Source of the DNA: Lacibacter sp. H375
Lineage (GTDB): Bacteria; Bacteroidota; Bacteroidia; Chitinophagales; Chitinophagaceae
Direction of reading: 5' to 3'
Length of the DNA: 64,000 nt
Assembly: GCF_037892425.1 (NCBI RefSeq)
Contig: NZ_JBBKTT010000001.1
Coordinates: 4,278,001-4,342,000 of the forward strand
The translations under genes were made by a program, and so were the position numbers. The stretch's first letter is position 1. Each line of letters begins with the position of its first letter. This document shows positions 40,223-47,970 of this stretch, piece by piece. The notes under the pieces are model-generated. The model was given only the letters and a program-made list of their open reading frames with translations. It made no database searches and had not been told where the DNA came from.

Positions 40223-41003
40223 AAGATTCTGTCTTACTGAGCCAAATGAAATTTTAGAGAAATAACGCCTCTCCAAAAATATTCTATGGGCTGAGTTTGA
40301 TGAAGGAGGCTTTTCTTTTTGCACAAAGACCACACAAACTTAAATTGATTAGCCAATGAAATACCTGTTTAAAGCTGAAATTTATACTGAAGTGCGATTC
40401 ACTACTAACCTCGTTCTTAAAAAATTATGGCCAAGTAACTATCTTCTAAATTTCGAAATAAACGCTATGAAAAGCATTTTTTTTATTGTTACTTTGTCCT
40501 CCCTGTGAAACCTTTGCAAGGTTCAATATCCAGCTTATTACATCTATAAACGAACATTATGTTGACTCACCTGCTGGTAATCGGAACGATCATTTTCTTA
40601 TTTGTAAGCATTCAATGGCTCTCACGCCGCAGAAATATAAAACTCCGCCACGCCCCTCAACGAAATTTTCACCAAAAACAGGAAGTTGCAGCCTGATTTT
40701 ATCGTAATTCCTATCCCCTATTTTCCTTGACTTAGAGGCATAAAAAAAGCACCGAATTGTTCTTTATAATTGCTTGCGCTTTTATACTTACTAACCCAGT
40801 GCTTCCGGAATCAGCAATTATCTTTTAACGGACTTTTGCTGCTCCACCACTTTCACTTTTATTGCTAAAATTTCCAGCGGCTTTGTATGTTAAAAGTAGT
40901 CTTTGATTACTATTTGTTCCAACTTTCAGAGTGCTTTGATATGCACCAGTTAACCACCTGTTTATCCACCGGAAACAGTCCAAAAACAGGAGTTCTGCAC
41001 AGT
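40223..41003. other. Long intergenic region without a recognised gene
   Basis: About 780 bases between rpmE2 and yajQ. I see no RNA gene and no long open frame with coding character. It contains one possible 45-codon membrane ORF (40559-40696). An imperfect -7-like box TTACTTTG at 40489-40496 has one mismatch. The rest is AT-rich, and the right half (40740-40990) shows nothing that I can name. It may be a decayed gene or a regulatory RNA. Confidence 0.5.
40559..40696 (+). CDS. Possible 45-residue small membrane protein
   Basis: It is translated by hand as MLTHLLVIGTIIFLFVSIQW then LSRRRNIKLRHAPQRNFHQKQEVAA. It has one N-terminal membrane helix (about residues 4-20) followed by a strongly basic tail, a typical small-membrane-protein layout with positive-inside orientation. 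No Shine-Dalgarno is seen, which is not unusual here. It is not recognised and could be a chance ORF. Confidence 0.35.
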   Translation: MLTHLLVIGTIIFLFVSIQWLSRRRNIKLRHAPQRNFHQKQEVAA

Positions 41004-41495
41004 TTATGAACGCATATTCTCGAATTGTAAAGGGATTCCGAGATCCCAGCCCTTTGATGCCTGAATCACTTCCTGCAGATCATCAATTTTTTTGCCCGTA
41101 ACCCTAACAATATCGTCGTTTATGGATGCCTGCACTTTCAACCCGGAATCCTTTATATGCTTTACGATCTTTTTAGCATCTTCCTGTTTTAAGCCGTTCC
41201 GCACCAATACTTCCTTCTTCACGAGTTTACCGCTCTGGAACGATTCCTTGCTTTGATCAAATGCCTCGGGAGCTATCCCCTGCTTGTGTGCACGGCTGAT
41301 GAGCACATCAATCAACTGCCCCATTTTCATTTCATCTTCCACCTCAATATTGATCTTAAACTCTTTCTTGTTCAGATCGATCTTCACATGACTCGCTTTA
41401 AAATCAAAACGATTGGTAATCTCTTTAGTGGTAACATTCACTGCATTGTCCAGCGCCTGTGTATCAACTTTACTTACAATATCAAAAGATGGCAT
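41004..41495 (-). CDS. yajQ: YajQ family nucleotide-binding protein
   Basis: 163 residues from the ATG at 41495, giving the family opening MPSFDIVSKVDTQALDNAVNVTTKEI; the upstream extension is repeat sequence. Two ferredoxin-like domains follow, with TNRFDFK near residues 28-34, APEAFDQSKESFQSGKLVKKEVLVRNGL (about 84-111), and VRVTGKKIDDLQEVIQ near the end. Family members bind nucleotides or RNA, and a Xanthomonas homologue binds cyclic di-GMP. Whether this one does is unknown. Confidence 0.95.
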   Translation of the reverse strand: MPSFDIVSKVDTQALDNAVNVTTKEITNRFDFKASHVKIDLNKKEFKINIEVEDEMKMGQLIDVLISRAHKQGIAPEAFDQSKESFQSGKLVKKEVLVRNGLKQEDAKKIVKHIKDSGLKVQASINDDIVRVTGKKIDDLQEVIQASKGWDLGIPLQFENMRS

Positions 41496-41510
41496 ATCAA
41501 AAAATTTGAC

Positions 41511-41534
41511 GTGAGAAGTACAAAATACGAAGTG
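41511..41534. repeat. Degenerate word array, GAAGTACAAAATACGAAGT family
   Basis: GTGAGAAGTACAAAATACGAAGTG; its complement has CACTTCGTATTTTGTACTTC. It is related to the arrays at 1206-1239 and 15274-15300 and lies about 16 bases before the yajQ ATG. Confidence 0.45.
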
Positions 41535-41575
41535 TTTCAATGCAAAAATAAATGTTGCGAAATAAATTACGGGTA

Positions 41576-41603
41576 AAAAAGAAACCCCGGTAGAAACCGG
41601 GGT
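41576..41603 (-). terminator. Terminator of the outer-membrane barrel gene
   Basis: ACCCCGG (41584-41590) pairs with CCGGGGT (41597-41603) around TAGAAA. On the minus strand TTTCTTTTTT follows. Confidence 0.85.
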
Positions 41604-41643
41604 CGTCAATCAACATGAGAAAATATATAGAGAGAATTAAAAC

Positions 41644-44121
41644 TTACTCACTTGCTTTTACACGATTTTGTTCATCAGCTGCGCCGCTTGCTTTACGACG
41701 GGTATTACCATTGATTTTTCCTTTGCTGAAACGATAAGTAAACGTCATACCCACTGTTCTTGAATCTCTTCTTTGCTGAAAGTTTGCGTGAACCAAACCA
41801 TACTTTATCTCGCCCTGACCTCTCTGTGTCCAGAGAATATCTCTTACACTTAAACGGAGTGTTCCTTTGCCTTTCAACACTGGCTTGCTTACGCCAAAGT
41901 TTAATTCACCTAACGGTCTGATATAAAACACGCCTTCATAACCTGCTGTTCTGTAAAAGCCACTGATCTCAGTTGTCCAGTCTTTTCCAAATTTGTAAGA
42001 ATTCGAAGCACTTAAAACCATCGTAGTTCTACCCAATGTAACAAAGTCTCCATTCACCAATCCTTCAAACTTGTTATTATAAACATTCACATAAATATTA
42101 CCGTTCCACTTTTTAATTTGTTTGAATGCACTAACTGCAATACCAAATTGTTGTTGCTTGGCAATGTTTGCACGTTTGACGTATGACTCATTCCTTTCTT
42201 CATTTTGTTCCAATACCTCCTGAATAATATTATTCGTGTTGGTATAATTCAACGTAGTCGTTAAGAAACCTTTATACGTATGTGAAAACTCGATATTATG
42301 GCTGAACTGAGGTCTTAAGTTTGGATTACCCTGTTCGTAGGTATAACGGTCAATAAATTCAACAAAAGGATTTAAACTTTCGTAATCAGGTCTGCGTATT
42401 CTTCTGCCATAGTTCATGCCCAATGAATGCTTTTCATTAACGGCATACTGAATGTATACAGTTGGAAACAGTTGTGTATAGTTTAAATTGAAAGTTGTAT
42501 CAAAGTCAGAGAATTTTTCTTTGTCCTTGTCAAAAGCATAGCCTTTTGAATAGCCTTTTGCTGATGTGTTCTCTAAACGTAATCCAACTTGTGCACTTAT
42601 TTTTTTGTTGAGTTGCTTACTGAAATTGATATAGCCTGCATTGATATTTTCTTTGTACACAAAATCATTACGGCGGGCAGAATCAAGCTGCATAGTATTG
42701 TTGATCAAACTATCATAACGTGCCACGTTATCAGTTTCAACAAAACTTGTTTTAATACCGGCTTCAAACTTCAATCCTTTTTTAAATGGTTGAACATAAT
42801 CAACCTTTGCTGTGTAGATATAAATATTCTGTGGAAGATTGCCGTATAATGTATCAGGCGCTTTCGCTTGACTGCCATTTTCATATTTGTTAAACAGACT
42901 CTGTGTGTTAGTTGCACTATATCTTAAGTAATCCACATCTGCAGAAATCTCCTTTCCTGTTGTATCAAATACATGTCTGAAATTCAGGTTTGAACCAAAA
43001 TGTCTCCAGGTTGATGAATTGTCTGCTTTACCCATTGTTTTGCTCAGCAATATATGATCCGGATTAAAAATATTAATGTCGCTTGTGCTGAGGAATTGAC
43101 CCGGGCTGTAGAATCCATTTGCGGTAACACCTAACGTGGTTTTCTTACTTGCAAAAAAGTCCATCCCCACTTTACCGTTCAAACTTCTGTTCTTATGAAT
43201 CATCCTTGTTTCCTGTTCGAATAAAGAAACCACTTCTTTAGTTACAGAATTTGAAAAACTACGTTGAATATCTAATTCCTGGAAAGAGTTTCTTGCATTG
43301 AAATTTCCGTTAGCAAAAAGATTCACTTTGTTCTTTCTGTAATTGAAAGTAAAGCTGTTTGTGTAACGTTGGTATCGTCCCTGTGTGTAGCCGGTTGTTA
43401 CGCTTCCGTTATAACCAAATTGCAGTGTGCGTTTGGTTTTGATGTTGATAATACCACTGTTACCTGCTGCATCATATTTTGCAGGAGGGTTGGTCATGAT
43501 CTCAATCTGATCAAGTTGCGGGCCTTGCAGATTACGCAAATAATTGGCGAGATCAGCCCCAGATAAATAAGCTGGTTTGCCATCAATAAACACCTGCACA
43601 CCTGCTTTACCTTTCAGGCTGATGTTACCGTCTTTATCAACCGTAATACCAGGTGACTTTTCTAATACTTCCAGAGCGTTAGCTCCGGCATTTGTAGGAG
43701 ACGCATCCACATTTACAACCAGCTTATCGGCCTTTTGCTCAAACATGGGCCTCTTTGCTGTTACGGTTACTTCTTTCAAACCTTTTGCCTCAGGTAACAA
43801 ACTAAACGATGGAACAGTGATCTCCGCTCCCTCTTTTACTTCAATTAAGTTGCTGATCTTTTTCTGGTAACCCACACTGGTAATCCCAAGCAGGTAAGAA
43901 CCATTTTTTACAGATTCAAATGAATAAGCACCGCTTTTATCGGTGATAGCCGCTTTTACAAGCGAACTGTCTTTGCCACGGAGCAACGACACGGTAACGC
44001 CGGAAACCGGCTTTTGGCTTTCGTCTTTTACATCGCCTTTTACACGTGAAGCATTTTGAGCAAAGGAGGAGAAGGTGCAGGTTAGCAAGGCCGCAGTTAG
44101 GAATGCAGAAATCTTTTTCAT
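41644..44121 (-). CDS. TonB-receptor-like outer membrane beta-barrel protein
   Basis: 825 residues with a signal peptide (about 1-21, SSFAQ). The CarboxypepD_reg domain is at about 25-105 (VKGDVKDESQKPVSGVTVSLLRGKD). A plug-like domain is at about 115-230 (ADKLVVNVDASPTNAGANALEVLEKSPGITVDKDGNISLKGKAGVQVFIDGKPAYL), followed by a long barrel (about 235-800) of the 'outer membrane protein beta-barrel family' (PF14905 type). It has no obvious SusD partner, so it may handle siderophores, peptides or serve another role. The lysine/arginine-rich tail (GKINGNTRRKASGAADEQNRVK) extends past the barrel end. Confidence 0.9.
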   Translation of the reverse strand: MKKISAFLTAALLTCTFSSFAQNASRVKGDVKDESQKPVSGVTVSLLRGKDSSLVKAAITDKSGAYSFESVKNGSYLLGITSVGYQKKISNLIEVKEGAEITVPSFSLLPEAKGLKEVTVTAKRPMFEQKADKLVVNVDASPTNAGANALEVLEKSPGITVDKDGNISLKGKAGVQVFIDGKPAYLSGADLANYLRNLQGPQLDQIEIMTNPPAKYDAAGNSGIINIKTKRTLQFGYNGSVTTGYTQGRYQRYTNSFTFNYRKNKVNLFANGNFNARNSFQELDIQRSFSNSVTKEVVSLFEQETRMIHKNRSLNGKVGMDFFASKKTTLGVTANGFYSPGQFLSTSDINIFNPDHILLSKTMGKADNSSTWRHFGSNLNFRHVFDTTGKEISADVDYLRYSATNTQSLFNKYENGSQAKAPDTLYGNLPQNIYIYTAKVDYVQPFKKGLKFEAGIKTSFVETDNVARYDSLINNTMQLDSARRNDFVYKENINAGYINFSKQLNKKISAQVGLRLENTSAKGYSKGYAFDKDKEKFSDFDTTFNLNYTQLFPTVYIQYAVNEKHSLGMNYGRRIRRPDYESLNPFVEFIDRYTYEQGNPNLRPQFSHNIEFSHTYKGFLTTTLNYTNTNNIIQEVLEQNEERNESYVKRANIAKQQQFGIAVSAFKQIKKWNGNIYVNVYNNKFEGLVNGDFVTLGRTTMVLSASNSYKFGKDWTTEISGFYRTAGYEGVFYIRPLGELNFGVSKPVLKGKGTLRLSVRDILWTQRGQGEIKYGLVHANFQQRRDSRTVGMTFTYRFSKGKINGNTRRKASGAADEQNRVKASE

Positions 44122-44200
44122 GATGATGATAAGTTTGATGACTCGGTTTAAAATGATAAGGCTTAACAGTTGACAGTACCTGTTCTTTTCTATTACATGT

Positions 44201-44227
44201 CAAAAGTAGGTTCTATGTTTTGCATAG
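44201..44227 (-). promoter_or_regulatory. -7 box and adjoining palindrome before the barrel gene
   Basis: The minus strand -7 box TACTTTTG is at 44201-44208. Immediately upstream on that strand, CTATG-TTTTG-CATAG (44213-44227) is a perfect inverted repeat inside the promoter spacer. It could be an operator for a repressor or activator of the barrel gene. Confidence 0.45.
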
Positions 44228-44285
44228 TACATTGTTTTATGTCAAATGGCATTTTTAACTGATATTCGGCAAAACAACGACATAC

Positions 44286-44329
44286 ATGTGACGGCCAACC
44301 CTTAAACATGTTACAGAAAACCGTCACAT
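44286..44329. repeat. Inverted repeat ATGTGACGG ... CCGTCACAT
   Basis: ATGTGACGG (44286-44294) and CCGTCACAT (44321-44329) are perfect complements 26 bases apart. It lies between the lgt end and the barrel promoter. The half-sites resemble CRP/FNR-type TGTGA boxes but are too far apart for one dimer site. Confidence 0.5.
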
Positions 44330-44360
44330 TAGGGACGAGCGGAAGAATTTAAATATAGCT

Positions 44361-44390
44361 GGAAAAAAGAAAAGGCTTCCGGTTGGAAGC
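44361..44390 (-). terminator. Terminator of lgt
   Basis: GCTTCC (44375-44380) pairs with GGAAGC (44385-44390) around GGTT. On the minus strand CTTTTCTTTTTTCC follows. Confidence 0.75.
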
Positions 44391-44414
44391 ACTTAAAAAA
44401 TATTAACTCGAAAA

Positions 44415-45704
44415 TTATTTAGATTGTTGGGCCTTACGTTTTGCTACAAAATAGAGAACAATGCCTAAGATCACCAGGCTCAATGAAATCAATTCGGCTT
44501 GGGTTGGCTGAAACGGAAGATCTTCATACTTGGTGTTTACCCTGATTTTTTCAATAAAGAAACGCTCCAATCCATTCAAGACAAGGTAAAGACAGAACAG
44601 TCCTCCGGCCAGCTTTATCCGATCACGGACAAACATGAGAATACCAAAAAGCAGCAGACACATGACTGTTTCATAAAACGGGGTCGGGAAAACCGGCAAA
44701 GGAAGATAATTGCAATGCTCAGGCTGATCACATCCGGGAAGTTTTACTCCCATGCTGTTTACATTATGTGGATAGGTATAAGCCACCATCCAAACCGGAA
44801 GGAATGATGGCGCTTTGAAACTCGCCGATGGTACTTTTTCTACTTTAAAATCACGACCAAACTCCTGGTGGATATAAGCTGTATTATTTTGAACCGCCGT
44901 TTGAAATTCTCCCGGCTTGGCCAATTGAACGGTAGCCGTTGAATCAGTTACATAGGCAGCATTAGGCACACCCCAATCTCCATCACCGGCAACCTGGCAA
45001 CCAATTCGGCCAATAGCATATGCCAACATTAATGTTGGCCCCATGGTATCTGCTAAATGACGGATGGATATCCCTTTTCTTTTTGCATATACAATAATGG
45101 CAATAGCTGCGCAGATCAAACCGCCATAAAACGTTAATCCGCTGAATGATACTAATGAACCAATAGGGTCGGCTACAAATTCATCCCAATTCTCAAGATT
45201 GTGAAATACTTTGGCACCGGCAAACCCGAAAATGGCGGCCATGACCGTGATATCTCCCACCCGCTCATGCGGCCAAACACGTACTTTTCTTTCTTCGGGC
45301 TTTGCAGCTTTTTGTTTATTCTTTTCGTACCACTTTAACCAGGCAAAAAGCAAAGCCAGAGCAATACCTGCACCCCAGCTGCCTTCTGAAGAAAAAATAT
45401 AATCCTGTGGATTTACTCCTTCTCCAGCATTCATAAATGCACCAATGATCTTGTAGCCCATTAAAAAACCCAGCAAAGCATTCAACAGCAATTCAGTTGT
45501 TGTGGCGGGTTGACCGAACATGCGCTTTTCTTCCTTTGGAAATAAAAAGCCTTGTTTCTCTTTTCGTTGAAGACCTTTTGTTAAAACAATAGCACCAGCT
45601 ATAAAAGCAAGTGCAACAAAGAAGCCAAATGAATTGAGAAACCTCGCCCCTTCCCATTCAACACCAAATACGTCTTTTAAGAAATAATATAGATTAGGAT
45701 ACAT
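44415..45704 (-). CDS. lgt: Prolipoprotein diacylglyceryl transferase, long form
   Basis: 429 residues, against about 270-290 in most bacteria. Seven or more membrane helices, the Lgt signature GRIGCQVAGDGDWG (about residues 223-236) and the C-terminal ENPFYE-like block FPTPFYE are present, followed by three final helices. The extra length is an N-terminal region (about 1-150) with added helices and the loop KNKQKAAKPEERKVRVWPHERVGD, plus an insertion (about 235-310, AYVTDSTATVQLAKPGEFQTAVQ). It transfers diacylglycerol from phosphatidylglycerol to the lipobox cysteine, the first step of lipoprotein maturation. The long form is usual in Bacteroidota. Confidence 0.93.
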   Translation of the reverse strand: MYPNLYYFLKDVFGVEWEGARFLNSFGFFVALAFIAGAIVLTKGLQRKEKQGFLFPKEEKRMFGQPATTTELLLNALLGFLMGYKIIGAFMNAGEGVNPQDYIFSSEGSWGAGIALALLFAWLKWYEKNKQKAAKPEERKVRVWPHERVGDITVMAAIFGFAGAKVFHNLENWDEFVADPIGSLVSFSGLTFYGGLICAAIAIIVYAKRKGISIRHLADTMGPTLMLAYAIGRIGCQVAGDGDWGVPNAAYVTDSTATVQLAKPGEFQTAVQNNTAYIHQEFGRDFKVEKVPSASFKAPSFLPVWMVAYTYPHNVNSMGVKLPGCDQPEHCNYLPLPVFPTPFYETVMCLLLFGILMFVRDRIKLAGGLFCLYLVLNGLERFFIEKIRVNTKYEDLPFQPTQAELISLSLVILGIVLYFVAKRKAQQSK

Positions 45705-45791
45705 GCTGAATATTTGAGTTGCAATGATACTTGAAAAAATTGGATTGATCTTTACAGCCGGTTTTACCGGACTCAGCTACTGATTTGTTTA

Positions 45792-46814
45792 TCAATACTG
45801 AAAATAAATTTCTGTTGCACCATACCCATACAACGGATGGTATTGGTTAACGAATGATTTTACTTCTGATTTAAGGCGAAGGATATCATGAATTTCATCT
45901 CTTAGCTTTCCTTCGCCCACACCATGTATTATGATGAGCGTTGGTTGCATGTGCAAGACAGCCAGCTCATAATATTTTTCGAATTCACGTAACTGTGCCG
46001 TAAGAATTTCAAAATTGCTGAGATGTTTCCAATCGCTACTGATCTTTTCAATATGCAGATCAACAACTGAACGTGAAGGCGGAATGTGTTGCCTGGCCTG
46101 GCCTGCATCATATACTTTAAAACCTGCCGCCGATAGTTTATGCAGATCTACTTTATCAGTATGCACTTTATCCGGATAGGTTTCCATCAGCAGGTAGCTG
46201 AAACTCGCTTCCTGTTTTTGCAGCATTTCTTCAATGCGTTGGAACAATTGTTTTGCTTTGACCTTAAGTGAAGCTTCAAAATGATCGGCTTTCTTTTTAT
46301 CTGGTACAGCTAAAGAAAATTCAAAATCAAACCTGGGTGCATCGTTCAGTTTTTCAAACTCAACATCATGAATGTAAAAATCATTGAATGGAAGAATTTC
46401 ATTCCGTAGATTAAATTCACTTTCACCGGTATAACGTAAATGATAATCGAACTTAAAGTGCGTATCAGTATTATTTACGAGATAAATACGGAAATATTCT
46501 ACCACATCATCATCAAAAATATCTTTGTCAAACACCGGCAGAAAAGATATCCATACACCTTCAGCAACGTTATAACCTTTAATGGCACTAACCTTTTCTT
46601 TCTTTACATCATCAACATATTTCTTTTGTTTCGGTGGCGGAGCTTTCTTTTCAGTAAACCGTTTGAAATAGGGAAAATCGATCTGATCGATATACACGGG
46701 AAACTGTACACCTCCAACATCAACCGTCACCATTTTTTTATCGATAATGTCAACCACCTCTCCTTCTTCATTTGAATGCAGCAACAACACCTTATCTCCA
46801 ATCTGAAATTTCAT
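45792..46814 (-). CDS. DUF2027 and Smr domain protein (MutS2-like Smr family)
   Basis: 340 residues. An N-terminal KOW/SH3-like barrel (about 1-55, KFQIGDKVLLLHSNEEGEVVDIIDKKMVTVDVGG) and a DUF2027 beta region (about 85-220) precede the C-terminal Smr domain (about 255-340). The latter has VVDLHIEKI (DLHG-like) and LIIIHGVGEGKLRDEI (HGxGxG motif) as in nucleases of the MutS2 Smr type. The family probably acts on branched DNA or on RNA in ribosome rescue; no function is proven for this architecture. A -7 box lies about 58 bases upstream. Confidence 0.88.
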   Translation of the reverse strand: MKFQIGDKVLLLHSNEEGEVVDIIDKKMVTVDVGGVQFPVYIDQIDFPYFKRFTEKKAPPPKQKKYVDDVKKEKVSAIKGYNVAEGVWISFLPVFDKDIFDDDVVEYFRIYLVNNTDTHFKFDYHLRYTGESEFNLRNEILPFNDFYIHDVEFEKLNDAPRFDFEFSLAVPDKKKADHFEASLKVKAKQLFQRIEEMLQKQEASFSYLLMETYPDKVHTDKVDLHKLSAAGFKVYDAGQARQHIPPSRSVVDLHIEKISSDWKHLSNFEILTAQLREFEKYYELAVLHMQPTLIIIHGVGEGKLRDEIHDILRLKSEVKSFVNQYHPLYGYGATEIYFQY

Positions 46815-46872
46815 AAACTACTTTTAATTTGATCGTGTACACGAAGTAAACCCGAATGTTCGTATAAAGCTG

Positions 46873-46880
46873 CAAAAATA
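46873..46880 (-). promoter_or_regulatory. -7 box of the Smr gene
   Basis: The minus strand reads TATTTTTG followed by CAGC, an exact TAnnTTTG match. A TTTG lies 22 bases further upstream, slightly too far for an ideal -33 box. Confidence 0.5.
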
Positions 46881-46956
46881 ACCCCGATCAACAAATCCTG
46901 TTCAAACAATCGTTGTTAGAATTTATTGTCGGGGTAATCACACCACACTGGAACCA

Positions 46957-47424
46957 TCAGCCCCACTTATGTCTGTGAGGCTTCTCATCAGGATTTTTCC
47001 GCATCCACTCATCAACACTCAGCTTTCCACTGCCTTCTACCACAAAAAACACCAGCAGAATGAGGATGAGCACAGATAACCATAACTCAGAATGTGGTTG
47101 AAAAATACCGCCCGATATGTTTACGAAAATAATAGCGCCTAATAGAACCGGTATCTGCACCAAACAAGCAAACCTAGTAAGTAAACCAAAGGCTACCATA
47201 AGGCCGCCCAGTAAATGAGCAAACACTACATAGTGTGCAAGAAGCCCTGCAGATAAAGATCCAAGAAAACCACTATCAGCTATCAGATCAACGAGTGGTT
47301 GCATGTTGTTGATGAACTGCACACCTTTTAAGGTAAGGATGATTCCCAAAACAATACGGATGAAATCGATCCATTTGGGGTGATGTGTATCGCCCCATTT
47401 CTCCATGCGTTGTACGAAATTCAT
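46957..47424 (-). CDS. DoxX family membrane protein
   Basis: 155 residues with four membrane helices (about 18-36, 58-82, 86-106, 110-128). FIRIVLGIILTLKGVQFI (about 22-39) and AHLLGGLMVAFGLLTRFACLVQIPVLLGAIIF (about 69-100) match DoxX/SURF4-like proteins. The tail DEWMRKNPDEKPHRHKWG is polar and histidine-bearing. Family members are linked to quinol and thiosulphate or oxidative-stress reactions, but the role of this one is unknown. It lies downstream of mgsA on the same strand with a 90-base gap. Confidence 0.88.
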   Translation of the reverse strand: MNFVQRMEKWGDTHHPKWIDFIRIVLGIILTLKGVQFINNMQPLVDLIADSGFLGSLSAGLLAHYVVFAHLLGGLMVAFGLLTRFACLVQIPVLLGAIIFVNISGGIFQPHSELWLSVLILILLVFFVVEGSGKLSVDEWMRKNPDEKPHRHKWG

Positions 47425-47516
47425 AATGGCAAATTTTAAATGTGAAAGAAGCTATGCAAAAGTTACAACGGTTTTCCCGCTTTTGCAAGCCAAATTCTGC
47501 ACATAAAACAGCTCTT

Positions 47517-47969
47517 TTACTTAATCTTACGCTTGAGATATTGACTATAATCTTCCAGCTGGATAGTATAATCATCGAGGATGAGAGGTGATGTAAAAAT
47601 GAAATCGGCTGTGGCACGGTCGCAGGCCGTTGGAATATTCCAGGTAACTGCTAAACGAAGCAATGCCTTTACATCAGGATCATGTGGTTGAGCTTCCATT
47701 GGATCCCAAAAGAAAATGAGTACATCAATTTTACCTTCAGCAATCAGGGCGCCAATCTGTTGATCGCCACCCAACGGACCACTAAGAAGTTTTGTTACCG
47801 GCTGGTCGAGTTTTTCCTCCAGCAATTTGCCGGTGGTGCCAGTTGCGTACAGGTCGTGTTTTGATAATGCGGAACGATTGAAATAAGCCCAATCGATTAA
47901 ATCGGTTTTCTTATAATCATGTGCCACTAACGCAATGCGTTTGCGGACTTTCATTTTTCTTGTTGGCAT
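47517..47969 (-). CDS. mgsA: Methylglyoxal synthase
   Basis: 150 residues. RKRIALVAHDYKKTDLIDWA (about 9-28), YATGTTGKLLEEKL (41-54), LLSGPLGGDQQIGALIAEG and VLIFFWDPMEAQPHDPDVKALLRLA are the characteristic blocks. The catalytic aspartates lie in GGDQQ and FFWDP. It makes methylglyoxal from dihydroxyacetone phosphate, a bypass of lower glycolysis under phosphate limitation. The stop of the amino acid permease gene lies 1 base upstream of its start at 47969; an ATG at 47954 is an alternative. The two are probably co-transcribed. Confidence 0.96.
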   Translation of the reverse strand: MPTRKMKVRKRIALVAHDYKKTDLIDWAYFNRSALSKHDLYATGTTGKLLEEKLDQPVTKLLSGPLGGDQQIGALIAEGKIDVLIFFWDPMEAQPHDPDVKALLRLAVTWNIPTACDRATADFIFTSPLILDDYTIQLEDYSQYLKRKIK

Positions 47970-47970
47970 A

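Noticed and set aside
40486-40707. 73-residue plus-strand frame
   Set aside because: It has no hydrophobic or domain character, and the 45-codon frame at 40559 that overlaps it is the better candidate.
44286-44329. CRP/FNR binding site
   Set aside because: The TGTGA and TCACA halves are about 30 bases apart rather than the 6-base spacing of a real site.
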